64,000 bases of DNA from Candidatus Thiomargarita nelsonii (lineage in GTDB: Bacteria; Pseudomonadota; Gammaproteobacteria; Beggiatoales; Beggiatoaceae), in assembly GCA_000785145.2 (NCBI GenBank), contig JSZA02000007.1, positions 1-64,000 of the forward strand, given 5' to 3'. This document shows positions 17,761 to 26,812 of the stretch, one piece after another (positions within the stretch are counted from its first letter, which is position 1; the number at the start of each line of letters is the position of its first letter). The translations under genes and the position numbers were made by a program. The notes under the pieces are model-generated. The model was not told the origin of the DNA, ran no database searches, and saw nothing but the letters and a program-made list of their open reading frames with translations.

Positions 17761-18888
17761 TTAACTAAGAATTCGATTTAAACATTTAACAATTTCAGCC
17801 CAATTCACTTGTTCAGTCCGATGGCACCAAGACATCCGTAATGATCCTTGTATTTCTCCCATTGCTTTCAGCACATGACTCGGCGTATAGCTAGAAGAAG
17901 TACAAGCTGAGCCATTGGAAATGGCGACAAGCCCTTTTAATGCCAGCATAGCCGCCTCAGAGTCAAGTCCATCAACAGAAAAATTAATCACATGGGGTAA
18001 GCAACGCGCTGGATCACCATGAATCACCGGCTTTAACGGTGCTAAACCTTCTAAAACTTGATCACGAAATACGCGACAAATATTGGCACGTTTTTCAGCT
18101 TGCTTTAATGCAAGCTCAGTCGCTACGCCAAATCCAACAATTAAATGTACTGGCAAAGTACCTGGTCTTAATCCCCGTTCTTGTCCTCCACCGTACATCA
18201 GTGCTGTTAGCGGCACTTTCTGATAAGCACGACGACGCACAATCAACGTTCCGACACCTTTAGGGCCATAAATTTTATGGCTACTGGCACTGATCAAATC
18301 GATACGTGGATGGCGCAGTGTCGGAATATCTTTACCAAATCCTTGTGCCGCATCAACATGAAAATAAGCCGGATGCGTTGCGAGCCGTTCTGCAATTTCA
18401 GCTAGGGGTTGAATAATCCCCGTTTCATTATTAACATGCATCACTGATACCAGCAAAGTGTCATCCCTGACGGCATCTTTAATCGCATCGGGTTCAACCC
18501 AACCACCCTTGGTGGGCGGCACGAGGGTGACATCAAATCCACTTTTTTTGAGTATTGCTAATGGCTCTAACACCGCTTTATGTTCAATTTGGGTACTAAC
18601 AATATGTTTTTTAGCATTTTGTTCTCCATAAGTTTTGAGACCTAAAATAGCTAAATTATTACTCTCAGTAGCACCGCTGGTAAAAATAACTTCTTCACGG
18701 CTGGCAGCCACCATTTCTGCAATTTTGTCACGCGCATTTTGAACGGCTTGTTTGGCACGCCCCCCAAACTCATGGGTACGACTCCCAGCATTACCAAATT
18801 CTGTTGTCATATATTTCAACACCGCGTCACACACAGCGGGTTCCATCGGCGTTGTTGCATTACAATCGAGATATGTTGTCATAGGCAT
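17761..18888 (-). CDS. dndA: Cysteine desulfurase of the phosphorothioation system
   Basis: The protein is about 375 residues if started at MPMTTYLDCNATTPMEP (ATG 18888; ATG 18882 also fits). A 46-residue upstream extension covers repeat sequence and the dndC end and is unlikely to be translated. It has the PLP lysine in ISASSHKIYGPKGVG and the sulfur-carrying cysteine in SNGSACTSSSYTPSHVL. It takes sulfur from L-cysteine for DndC. It is divergent from dndC with only 69 bp between, the classic dndA/dndBCDE arrangement, though a housekeeping IscS-like enzyme is possible by sequence alone. Confidence 0.85.
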   Translation of the reverse strand: MPMTTYLDCNATTPMEPAVCDAVLKYMTTEFGNAGSRTHEFGGRAKQAVQNARDKIAEMVAASREEVIFTSGATESNNLAILGLKTYGEQNAKKHIVSTQIEHKAVLEPLAILKKSGFDVTLVPPTKGGWVEPDAIKDAVRDDTLLVSVMHVNNETGIIQPLAEIAERLATHPAYFHVDAAQGFGKDIPTLRHPRIDLISASSHKIYGPKGVGTLIVRRRAYQKVPLTALMYGGGQERGLRPGTLPVHLIVGFGVATELALKQAEKRANICRVFRDQVLEGLAPLKPVIHGDPARCLPHVINFSVDGLDSEAAMLALKGLVAISNGSACTSSSYTPSHVLKAMGEIQGSLRMSWCHRTEQVNWAEIVKCLNRILS

Positions 18889-18924
18889 GTTAAAATCAAT
18901 AAAAATTTTTCGTGCGAAAATAAT

Positions 18925-18954
18925 TGATAACTGTTCACTGATAACTGATAACTG
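18925..18954. repeat. Three direct TGATAACTG repeats in the dndA-dndC divergent region
   Basis: TGATAACTG occurs at 18925, 18939 and 18946 just before the dndC start. Two more copies lie directly after the dndA stop near 17737, and a reverse-complement version (TTATCAGTTATCAGT) lies near 62198. The spread suggests a dispersed repeat, although a regulatory site for the divergent dnd promoters cannot be excluded. Confidence 0.6.
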
Positions 18955-18957
18955 CTC

Positions 18958-20448
18958 ATGCAAAGTAAAACCGCTTTTTTTCAAGGTTTTAAAAAAACCA
19001 TCAAAAAACTGATTAAACAAACGCAAGCCCTTTATTTAATGGATGAAATTCCTTGGGTTGTTGGCTATAGCGGCGGAAAAGACTCAACGGCAGCCTTGCA
19101 AGTGATTTGGTACGCCATTTCTGAGCTTCCCAAAAATAAACGTACTAAATCCGTCTACGTTATTAGCACAGATACCTTGGTTGAAAATCCAATTGTCGCC
19201 TTGTGGGTTGAGCACTCTTTAAAGACGATGAAACAAGCTGCCATCGACCAAGATTTACCCATTACCCCACATCGTCTCGTCCCAGTAGTGCCCGATCGAT
19301 TTTGGGTCAACCTCATTGGGCGCGGCTATCCTGCACCACGTCCTAAATTTCGTTGGTGTACCAATCGCCTTAAAATTAATCCCTCTAATCATTTTATTAA
19401 TAGTGTCATTCGAGAAAACGGGCAAGTCATTTTAATACTCGGCACCCGCAAAGCGGAAAGTGTAGTACGTGCCGCTAATATGAAAAAACACGAAAAAAAC
19501 AGTACCAGAGAACAACTCGCAACCAATGCCAGTTTACCCAATAGTTGGATTTATACTCCCCTTGCTGATTGGACAAACGATGATGTGTGGATGTACATCA
19601 CCCAAGTTGAAAATCCCTGGGGATATAACAATAAAGCACTCCTAAACATGTACCAAGGCGCAACAGCCGATGGCGAATGTCCTTTAGTGCTTGATACCAG
19701 CACACCGAGTTGTGGTGATAGTCGCTTTGGCTGCTACGTTTGCACGATGGTTGAACAAGATAAATCTATGCAAGCGATGATTCAAAATGATGAAGAAAAA
19801 GAATGGATGCTCCCTTTGATGCTTCTTCGCAATCAATGGCTCGATACCAAAGAAGATCGTAAGCATCGTGATTTTCGCCGAATGAATGGCGCTTTAAAAC
19901 TTTTTGGCGGGCGATTGGTGCATGGACCTTATAAACAAGTCTATCGTGAAAAACTGTTAGAGGCTGTGTTACGAGCACAACAGGCGGTACAAAAAAATGG
20001 CCCCCCTGAAGTCAAAAACCTGACATTGATTACTTATGAAGAATTAGAAGAAATACGTCGTATTTGGGTCATGGAAAAACATGAGATTGAAGACATTTTG
20101 CCAAAAGTTTATGAGCGTGTCATGGGACAAGCATACTCAGGCAAACGCCTAGATGATAATCAAATTTTTCAACCGGAGGACATTAAACTTTTAAAAGAAG
20201 TTTGCCAACAAGCAGGCGATGAAGAAAAAATCCATTTTCAACTTATCCGTGAATTGCTTCACCTTGAACAACAACATCGCACAATGGCACGTCGCGCTGG
20301 ACTTTATGAGGCACTTGATAAAGCCCTAGAACGTAACGCATTTACCAATGCAGAAGAAGCTGAAGAATTTGCATTAAGACGGCAAAGTGCGATAGACCAA
20401 GTGCGGGGGGAAAATGAGCCAGCGGACAATCTACCACTTTTTTCATAA
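18958..20448 (+). CDS. dndC: DNA phosphorothioation protein DndC (PP-loop sulfurtransferase)
   Basis: This 496-residue protein has the PP-loop SGGKDST at residues 38-44 and the PAPS-reductase-like fold. A cysteine set TPSCGDSRFGCYVC near residues 250-262 fits the Fe-S cluster of DndC. FRWCTNRLKINPSN near residue 140 is also characteristic. It activates the DNA backbone phosphate with ATP and, with sulfur from DndA, helps replace a non-bridging oxygen by sulfur. It is the first gene of the plus-strand dndCDE set; a dndB gene, normally preceding it, is absent. Confidence 0.93.
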   Translation: MQSKTAFFQGFKKTIKKLIKQTQALYLMDEIPWVVGYSGGKDSTAALQVIWYAISELPKNKRTKSVYVISTDTLVENPIVALWVEHSLKTMKQAAIDQDLPITPHRLVPVVPDRFWVNLIGRGYPAPRPKFRWCTNRLKINPSNHFINSVIRENGQVILILGTRKAESVVRAANMKKHEKNSTREQLATNASLPNSWIYTPLADWTNDDVWMYITQVENPWGYNNKALLNMYQGATADGECPLVLDTSTPSCGDSRFGCYVCTMVEQDKSMQAMIQNDEEKEWMLPLMLLRNQWLDTKEDRKHRDFRRMNGALKLFGGRLVHGPYKQVYREKLLEAVLRAQQAVQKNGPPEVKNLTLITYEELEEIRRIWVMEKHEIEDILPKVYERVMGQAYSGKRLDDNQIFQPEDIKLLKEVCQQAGDEEKIHFQLIRELLHLEQQHRTMARRAGLYEALDKALERNAFTNAEEAEEFALRRQSAIDQVRGENEPADNLPLFS

Positions 20449-20453
20449 CCCCA

Positions 20454-20558
20454 GTGCAAGGCGTACCTTGCAGTTGTTTCGGGAACTCGCTCTGCGATTT
20501 CCCGAAACTCAGTCGCCACAAGTGTTTCGGGAAATCCGCGCAGCGAAATTCCCGAAAC
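20454..20558. repeat. Compound palindrome cluster between dndC and dndD
   Basis: Six bases after the dndC stop lies GTGCAAGGCGTACCTTGCAG (20454-20473). It is followed at once by a GTTTCGGGAA inverted-repeat element (20476-20558) with the same spacer (TCAGTCGCCACAAG-) as the copy at 7591. Together they fill much of the 214-base gap before dndD. Confidence 0.8.
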
Positions 20559-20626
20559 AACAACTGTTAACTATTTTTTCAAGATAATTGAAGGGTGCCT
20601 TTTTCATAACCGCTTTTTTTTTCGGA

Positions 20627-20646
20627 GTGCAAGGCGTACCTTGCAC
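20627..20646. repeat. 20-bp palindrome GTGCAAGGCGTACCTTGCAC before dndD
   Basis: This perfect palindrome ends 16 bases before the dndD start codon. Related copies lie after dndC (20454) and between dndD and dndE (22625), so each junction inside the dnd operon has one. Confidence 0.85.
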
Positions 20647-20662
20647 AGGATTATTACTAATA

Positions 20663-22615
20663 ATGATTTTTGAAGAAATTGTTTTACATAATTTTGGTAT
20701 CTATAAAGGTCGTCATGTTGTTAAACTAACACCGCCCTCTCCCAAACAAACTATCATTTTACTGGGTGGACTCAACGGTAGCGGAAAAACAACCCTATTG
20801 GATGCCCTACAACTGACACTCTATGGCAAATTTGCCAAATACTCAAACCGAGGTAATATAAATTATTTTGATTACTTAAGTAGCATGATTAATTACCATG
20901 TTGAACCCAGCAAGGGTGCAGCCCTTGAGTTAGAATTTAAACATTTCAAAAATGGCAAAGAAGAAACTATTCGCGTCCACCGTTCATGGTATTCAACGGG
21001 CAAAACTATTAAAGAAATAGTAGAAGTTAAACGCGATGGCATTTTGGATGCTATCATCACAAATCGCTGGTATGAATACGTTGAAGAATTTATACCCGCC
21101 AAAATTTCTAGCTTATTTTTTTTTGATGGCGAAAAGATAGAAGCCTTTGCGGATCAAAACAAGGCAGGGGCACTACTCAGAACAGGTATTTACGCCTTAT
21201 TAGGCTTGGACTTAGTTGATCGTTTATCGACTGACTTATTAACACTGGAACGTAAACGCAAAGTACAACTCCAATCACAAGAAACTCGCGCTAATATCAC
21301 AGCCTTAGAAACAGAAATTGAGGCGCTAGAAAAAAAATCCACAGAGATTGCACAAGAGAAAACAGAAGCCCAACATCGTTTAACTCAAGCAAAAAAAGAG
21401 CAAAAAAAGCTCAAAGAAGAGTACCGTCGTGAAGGGGGAGAACTTTTTGAACAAAGGGGGGATATTGAAAATCAACTAAAAACGGCTCAAGAAAAATTGT
21501 TTGTTTTGGAAGAAAAATTGCGTGAACTGGCAACGGGTGATGCCCCCTTAATCTTGGTACAACAGTTACTCCGTGAAAGTGAACAACAAGCCATTGCCGA
21601 AAAAAAAGCCAACCATCTCAGTGGACTTCACGAAGAACTGGAAAAGCGCGATGCGACATTAGTTCAGTTATTAAAAAAACATGAAGTAAAGCAATCGGCA
21701 TTGATAGCCGTTGAAACCTTCATTCAAGCTGAACAAATAAAACGTCAAAAATATATTGAAACCGAATGTTATCTCAATATTGACACCAAGCATTTTGTGC
21801 CATTGCATTTTAAGCAAATCATTGCAAATACAAAAAAACTGATTGCACAAACTGAAACCGTCACAGATGAAATCAACGCTTGTGAACAACAATTAACGAG
21901 TATTCCTGATCCAGAAAGTTTAGAAGGCATTACTTCGCTCCTGGCTAACATACAAAATGAAATTGAAAAAACCAATTCACGGACTAAAAGATTGGAATAT
22001 GAATATGATGTTATTTGCCGTAAAATTGTACGTCGAAAAGCTCAAATGCTTGAAGTCTCAGAAACGGAGATGCAGGAACAATTTACGAATGAAACCACGC
22101 AACGTGTCATCAAACACGCCGAAAAAGTACGCAGCACCCTAGAAAAATTTGCTCATGCTGTCACACAAAAACATATTCTGCAACTAGAATCACTGATTTT
22201 AGATAGTTTTCAGCAACTGATCAGAAAAGAGCATTTTATAAATCAGATCGAAATTGATCCCAAAAATTATACACTGACACTCTACACCGCCACTCAGGAG
22301 AAAGTGTTACCTGAAAGTCTCTCAGCGGGAGAAAGGCAATTACTTGCTATATCGATTTTATGGGGATTAAGCCGCGCATCTGGACGCCCCTTACCAGCAA
22401 TCATTGATACGCCACTCAGTCGATTGGATGGCAAGCACCGCAAAAATTTAGTTGATAACTATTTTTATCAGGCGAGTCATCAGGTGATTTTGCTATCAAC
22501 CGATGAGGAGATTAATAAAAAATATTACCGCTACCTCAAACCGGCGATTGGGCGTGAATATCATATTACTTACGAGAAAGACTCATCTGTTATTAATCCA
22601 GGTTACTTTTTCTAA
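20663..22615 (+). CDS. dndD: DNA phosphorothioation protein DndD (SMC/Rad50-like ATPase)
   Basis: The product is 650 residues from ATG 20663 (MIFEEIVLHNFGIYKGRH). An in-frame upstream start would only add 25 residues translated from the palindromic repeat. It has Walker A GGLNGSGKTTLLDALQ near residue 34, a long central coiled coil (about 190-480), the signature ESLSAGERQLLAIS near 550 and Walker B PAIIDTPLSRLD near 578. DndD supplies ATPase and DNA-nicking related functions to the DndCDE complex. The gene is intact. Confidence 0.93.
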   Translation: MIFEEIVLHNFGIYKGRHVVKLTPPSPKQTIILLGGLNGSGKTTLLDALQLTLYGKFAKYSNRGNINYFDYLSSMINYHVEPSKGAALELEFKHFKNGKEETIRVHRSWYSTGKTIKEIVEVKRDGILDAIITNRWYEYVEEFIPAKISSLFFFDGEKIEAFADQNKAGALLRTGIYALLGLDLVDRLSTDLLTLERKRKVQLQSQETRANITALETEIEALEKKSTEIAQEKTEAQHRLTQAKKEQKKLKEEYRREGGELFEQRGDIENQLKTAQEKLFVLEEKLRELATGDAPLILVQQLLRESEQQAIAEKKANHLSGLHEELEKRDATLVQLLKKHEVKQSALIAVETFIQAEQIKRQKYIETECYLNIDTKHFVPLHFKQIIANTKKLIAQTETVTDEINACEQQLTSIPDPESLEGITSLLANIQNEIEKTNSRTKRLEYEYDVICRKIVRRKAQMLEVSETEMQEQFTNETTQRVIKHAEKVRSTLEKFAHAVTQKHILQLESLILDSFQQLIRKEHFINQIEIDPKNYTLTLYTATQEKVLPESLSAGERQLLAISILWGLSRASGRPLPAIIDTPLSRLDGKHRKNLVDNYFYQASHQVILLSTDEEINKKYYRYLKPAIGREYHITYEKDSSVINPGYFF

Positions 22616-22624
22616 CTAAGTTAA

Positions 22625-22640
22625 GTGCAAGGCGTACCAG
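22625..22640. repeat. Partial GTGCAAGGCGTACC repeat between dndD and dndE
   Basis: The first 14-16 bases of the palindrome found at 20627 recur here, ending 6 bases before the dndE start. The right arm is changed, so the hairpin is largely lost. Confidence 0.65.
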
Positions 22641-22646
22641 ATACCA

Positions 22647-23030
22647 ATGACAATTGAAACCGTTAGACTGACCGAAAAAGCCAAAACATATTTAGTCATG
22701 CTAAAACGCAAGACAGGCATAAAAAATTGGAATGTACTCTGTCGATGGGCATTTTGCGTTTCATTAAACGACCCATCAAAACCCCCAAAAGAAAAGCTCC
22801 AAACGGATAGTCCTATAGAAATGACATGGAAAGTTTTTGGCGGGAAACACGCGGAGCTGTACTTTGCTTTGTTACTGCAACGTTGTAAACAAGATGGTTT
22901 TGAACTATCACCCAATACAATCAATGAACAATTTAAATTACACCTTCACCGAGGCATTGCATATTTGGCAACCAATAGCAAGCTGACGAATATTTCTAAG
23001 CTGTTGGGATTGATAAAAAATAAATCCTGA
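22647..23030 (+). CDS. dndE: DNA phosphorothioation protein DndE
   Basis: This 127-residue protein begins MTIETVRLTEKAKTYLVMLK and has the compact helical DndE pattern (WNVLCRWAFCVSL, LYFALLLQRCKQDG, LHLHRGIAYLA). DndE is a small DNA-binding component of the phosphorothioation complex. It is the third gene of the operon and the convergent wcaJ-like gene follows. No dndFGH restriction genes come after it, so the cluster as seen is a modification-only set. Confidence 0.9.
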   Translation: MTIETVRLTEKAKTYLVMLKRKTGIKNWNVLCRWAFCVSLNDPSKPPKEKLQTDSPIEMTWKVFGGKHAELYFALLLQRCKQDGFELSPNTINEQFKLHLHRGIAYLATNSKLTNISKLLGLIKNKS

Positions 23031-23040
23031 ACTGGTAGGA

Positions 23041-23060
23041 GTCCAAGATTTATCTTGGAC
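23041..23060. repeat. Dispersed 20-bp palindrome (GTCCAAGATAAATCTTGGAC family), copy 2
   Basis: The sequence GTCCAAGATTTATCTTGGAC is the family palindrome in the other orientation. It lies between the convergent dndE and wcaJ-like genes, where it might also serve as a terminator stem. Confidence 0.85.
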
Positions 23061-23076
23061 TTCCCTGATAATTAAA

Positions 23077-24468
23077 TTAATAAGCATTATTATGCACAAA
23101 TCCCTTAAAAATCGTCAAAAAGACAATTTTAATATCAAGCCACAATGACCAATTATCTATATAATCCAGATCATAATAAATGCGTTTCTCCATTTTTGGT
23201 AAATCGGCTTCGCCCCGACAACCGTGGATCTGTGCCAAACCGGTGATACCCGGCTTGACCATATGGCGTAACATATATCGATGAATAAGAGGTCGATATT
23301 CCTCATTATGAGATATGGCATGAGGCCGAGGACCTACCACCGACATTTGCCCTTGAAGCACATTGATAAATTGTGGCAACTCATCCAAAGAGGTGCGCCG
23401 TAAAATGCGACCGAATGGTGTCACTCTATCATCATCTCGTTTAGCCTGCGTAATCTTGCCATTTTCACAGACAGTCATGCTACGGAATTTCCAAACCCAG
23501 ATTTTTTCTCCTCCCAAACCATATCGACGTTGTTTGAACAAAAACGGTCCTGGAGAAGTCAATTTCACCCCCAATGCAATCAAGAGCATTGGTAGCGCCA
23601 TCAGTAGAAGAATTAACAAACTCAAAATAACATCTTCCATACGCTTCAAAAAACCACCCAGCCCCAAAAATGGGGTGCCATAAATACTCACCACTGGCAG
23701 CCCACCGACATCTTGCCAACGGCTGTGAAGTAATTCAAACACAAACAAATCGGGCACCAAATAAACAGTTATAGCATTATCCGCCAAATCTGAGACAAGT
23801 TTTTTGATCTGTGGCTCAGCGTTCATGGGTAAAGTAATATAAACTGAATCTATTTCCCCCTTTTTTCCATCCTCTATCAAATCATTCAGATTGCCCTTCA
23901 CCTCTAGTGACTCAAACGAGGAGCCGCGCTCCAGTTTATCATCATAAAAACCAAGAATAGTAAAACCCATTGATGGGTGGGTGCGAATTGTACTTAGCAA
24001 TCTTTTTCCCAAATCATTCGCCCCGACAATAACAAGCCGGCGAGTATTATATCCAATATGCCGTAAGTTTTTTAATAAAAATCGAATCGATTGGCGCCAG
24101 AAGCCAATAGTCAGGGGTACCAAGATAAACCAAATTAACATGATCTGACGTGAATAGAGTTCTGAAACCTTAGTTATAAAGGCGAATAACAATAATATTA
24201 GCACCGTCCAAAACCAACTCCAAAGTAGATAACGCAATTCCAATGAAACGCTTGCCCCACGCCATGAGTCATACAATCCATTCATTTCTGCCAAAAAATA
24301 AAACACCAACACACCCGTTAGGGCAGCAACTTCTTCCCGTTCTCCCCATTGATAGTCAGATAACCAGACAGATAACCAAAGAGTTCCCACCAATAACACG
24401 GCATCACTTAAACGCTGTATAATATCAACAACGGATTGATGTGTGCGAATGAATCCTAGTTGAGACAT
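23077..24468 (-). CDS. Undecaprenyl-phosphate glucose/galactose phosphotransferase, WcaJ-like (paralog 1)
   Basis: This 463-residue membrane enzyme has four N-terminal helices and a central nucleotide-binding-like region (RRLVIVGANDLGKRLL). It ends in a bacterial sugar transferase domain with KRMEDVILSLLILLLMALPM, RRYGLGGEKIWVWKFRSM, RRTSLDELPQFINVLQGQMS and GPRPHA. It starts repeat-unit synthesis by moving sugar-1-phosphate from a UDP-sugar to undecaprenyl phosphate. A paralog of the same length lies 0.8 kb away at 25278-26669. The 265 bases upstream are AT-rich and hold no recognisable gene. Confidence 0.92.
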   Translation of the reverse strand: MSQLGFIRTHQSVVDIIQRLSDAVLLVGTLWLSVWLSDYQWGEREEVAALTGVLVFYFLAEMNGLYDSWRGASVSLELRYLLWSWFWTVLILLLFAFITKVSELYSRQIMLIWFILVPLTIGFWRQSIRFLLKNLRHIGYNTRRLVIVGANDLGKRLLSTIRTHPSMGFTILGFYDDKLERGSSFESLEVKGNLNDLIEDGKKGEIDSVYITLPMNAEPQIKKLVSDLADNAITVYLVPDLFVFELLHSRWQDVGGLPVVSIYGTPFLGLGGFLKRMEDVILSLLILLLMALPMLLIALGVKLTSPGPFLFKQRRYGLGGEKIWVWKFRSMTVCENGKITQAKRDDDRVTPFGRILRRTSLDELPQFINVLQGQMSVVGPRPHAISHNEEYRPLIHRYMLRHMVKPGITGLAQIHGCRGEADLPKMEKRIYYDLDYIDNWSLWLDIKIVFLTIFKGFVHNNAY

Positions 24469-24734
24469 AAAATCTCCTTTGTTGTGTTTTTCACGACAGA
24501 ATAAACAAATATAAAAAAAAATAATGATAATTATCTAGTGACTAACGCATTTTATTTTTTAAAATAATCAATATATTATTGACATAATGTCATTTTAGAT
24601 TTAACTTTAACAAGTTGCAATAACTTATTGAGTTACTATTTTTTTTATCAAAGCATCAGTCCTATTTCGTTGTTATGATAACAGAATTCAAAAAAAAAAA
24701 AGCCATATATATCGAAAAACATTAATTGGCATTT

Positions 24735-25281
24735 TGAGAATGCCGCCATACCAATACTATTTTCTAGGTGGTATGCCCGAGGCTGTGGCTATTTTTGCAG
24801 ATACTCGTAGTTATCGGGATGTGAGTGAAGTCCATAACTCGATTATCGAAACCTATCGTGAGGACTTTCCTAAATATGCGGGCTCAAGAAACTTAAACCG
24901 TATGCTTAATGTATTTAACTTTGCCGCCCGTAATATTTCCAGACAGGAACAAAGCGTTACCATCAAGAAAGACCTTGAATTACTCTCCATGGCACGTATT
25001 ATCAGCAAGGTTGTTCATAGCCACTGCTCTGGTTTGCCATTACAGGCGGATATTGAAGAAAAGGTCTATAAACTGCTATTTCTTGACGTCGGTTTGATGA
25101 ATGCTATTTGTGGCTTAAACTGGCGTAATATTTCACAACTTGATGAGATGAAACTGATGATACAATTATTAATGTTGGCAAAGAGCGTAAAGAAGTTAGC
25201 TACCCTTTAATTTCTTTGCCTTTGTATTTGGTTGAGCGTTTGAATGAAGTTGTAGGCGCCTATTTCCGCCATACCGTTTAA
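24735..25281 (+). pseudogene. Remnant of a DUF4143-type ATPase
   Basis: The plus-strand frame from about 24735 gives YYFLGGMPEAVAIFADTRSY and DVSEVHNSIIETYREDFPKYAG, the DUF4143 region that follows an AAA ATPase domain. The N-terminal ATPase part is missing. After about residue 147 the frame shifts and the family-like C-terminus (KERKEVSYPLISLPLYLVER...VVGAYFRHTV) continues in another frame to the stop at 25279-25281. It is therefore truncated, internally deleted and frameshifted. It lies between the two wcaJ-like paralogs, its end touching the stop of the second. Confidence 0.8.
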
Positions 25282-26669
25282 TTCACAAAACCCTTAAAAA
25301 CAGTCAAAATAATAATTTTAATATCAAACCACAAAGACCAATTCTCTATATAATAAAGATCATAATCAATGCGATTCTCCATTTTTTCGAGTGTATCGGT
25401 TTCGCCACGAAAACCGTTGATCTGCGCCCATCCAGTAATGCCAGGCTTGACCACATGGCGCAACATATATTTAGGAACACGCCCCCGAAAATCTTCATTA
25501 AGCTTGATGGGATGTGGGCGGGGACCAACCACCGACATTTGCCCTTGAAGTACATTAATAAATTGTGGGAATTCATCCAAAGAGGTACGGCGTAAAAAGT
25601 TACCGAATTTTGTGATTCTATGATCGTCAGCACTAACCGGCGTGAATGAGTTATCACCATCTTCACAAACGTTCAATGTTCTAAATTTCCAAACCAAGAT
25701 ATTTTCGCCACCCAAACCATATCGGCGTTGTTTAAACAAGATAGGTCCAGGTGAGCTCAATTTAACCCCCAAGCCAATGATGAGCATGGGTAGTGCAATA
25801 ATGACAAGAATTAACAGCCCCAAAATCACATCCTCCACACGCTTCAACAAACCTCCCAAACCATGTAATGGGGTGCCATAAATACTAATCACCGGCAGCC
25901 CACCAATATTTTGCCAGCGACTATGAAGCAGTTCAAACACAAACATATCGGGCACCATATACACGGTGACAGCCGTATCCGCCAAAGCTGATAGGATATC
26001 TTTTATCCGCTTTTCAGCACATAGAGGTAAGGCGATATAAATCCGCTCTAGTCGTCCGTTTTTCCCATCCTCTATTAAGGACGCCAAATCGCCCAGCACT
26101 GGTACAGAATCCAACTGCGTATCAGGCTTCAACTTGTCATCATAAAAACCCACTACCTCCAAACCCATCCATGAATTGCTGTGAATCGTTTGCATTAATC
26201 GTCTTCCCAAATCACCTGCCCCAAAGATGGCAACCCGGCGGATATTAAATCCGAAAAACCGTAGATTTCTTAATAAAACTAAAATCAACCAACGCCATAA
26301 GCCAATAGTCACTGGTGCTAAGACAAACCAAGTTAACATTGCCTGACGTGAATACTCGGTTGAAAGCTTAGTTACAAAGGCGACCAGCAAAAATGCTTGT
26401 ATCACCCAAAACCAAGTCCATATAACACACTTCAATTCATATAAAAAGCTTGCACCACGCCACGAGGCATACATCCCATTGATTTCAGATAAGAAAAAAT
26501 ACAGCAACGCACCTCCTAAGGCAGCAACACTGTACTGCTCAGACCATGGATAAACCGTCAACCAAACGGACAACCAGAGAGTCCCCACCAATAAGCCCAT
26601 GTCACTGAGGCGTTGTAGGATGGCAATGGTGGATTGTTGAGGTGAGCGAACAAATCCTAGCTCAGACAT
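25278..26669 (-). CDS. Undecaprenyl-phosphate glucose/galactose phosphotransferase, WcaJ-like (paralog 2)
   Basis: This protein has the same length (463 residues) and architecture as paralog 1: four N-terminal helices, a RRVAIFGAGDLGRRLMQ nucleotide-binding segment and a C-terminal sugar transferase domain (KRVEDVILGLLILVIIALPM, RRTSLDEFPQFINVLQGQMS, GPRPHP). The two are similar along their whole lengths but clearly diverged, pointing to an old tandem duplication. Both look intact, so they may start different glycans or be partly redundant. A strong terminator at 26732 lies upstream, so it needs its own promoter. Confidence 0.92.
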   Translation of the reverse strand: MSELGFVRSPQQSTIAILQRLSDMGLLVGTLWLSVWLTVYPWSEQYSVAALGGALLYFFLSEINGMYASWRGASFLYELKCVIWTWFWVIQAFLLVAFVTKLSTEYSRQAMLTWFVLAPVTIGLWRWLILVLLRNLRFFGFNIRRVAIFGAGDLGRRLMQTIHSNSWMGLEVVGFYDDKLKPDTQLDSVPVLGDLASLIEDGKNGRLERIYIALPLCAEKRIKDILSALADTAVTVYMVPDMFVFELLHSRWQNIGGLPVISIYGTPLHGLGGLLKRVEDVILGLLILVIIALPMLIIGLGVKLSSPGPILFKQRRYGLGGENILVWKFRTLNVCEDGDNSFTPVSADDHRITKFGNFLRRTSLDEFPQFINVLQGQMSVVGPRPHPIKLNEDFRGRVPKYMLRHVVKPGITGWAQINGFRGETDTLEKMENRIDYDLYYIENWSLWFDIKIIILTVFKGFVN

Positions 26670-26731
26670 GGAATATTCTCCATTGTGATTTCAATTATCA
26701 TTTTTCATTGTAGCAGGATTTCCAAAAAAAA

Positions 26732-26773
26732 AGCCGCGAATGAACAAATACTTGTATTCGTTCATTCGCGGCT
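26732..26773 (-). terminator. Strong Rho-independent terminator
   Basis: A nearly perfect 42-bp palindrome has arms AGCCGCGAATGAAC and GTTCATTCGCGGCT. On the minus strand it is followed at once by a run of nine T residues. It would stop transcription coming from the glycosyltransferase genes at 27-33 kb before the second wcaJ-like gene. Confidence 0.85.
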
Positions 26774-26787
26774 AAGAATTTCGGCTC

Positions 26788-26807
26788 GTCCAAGATAAAT
26801 CTTGGAC
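26788..26807. repeat. Dispersed 20-bp palindrome (GTCCAAGATAAATCTTGGAC family), copy 3
   Basis: A perfect copy lies between the terminator and the remnant C-terminal end of a glycosyltransferase. Confidence 0.9.
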
Positions 26808-26812
26808 TCCTT

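Noticed and set aside
18889..19026. Longer dndA start adding 46 residues
   Set aside because: The extension reads through TGATAACTG repeats and the dndC 5' end in antisense; the conserved protein begins at MPMTTYLDCNATTP.
20588..20662. Longer dndD start adding 25 residues
   Set aside because: The extension is translated from the GTGCAAGGCGTACC palindrome and the typical DndD start is at 20663.
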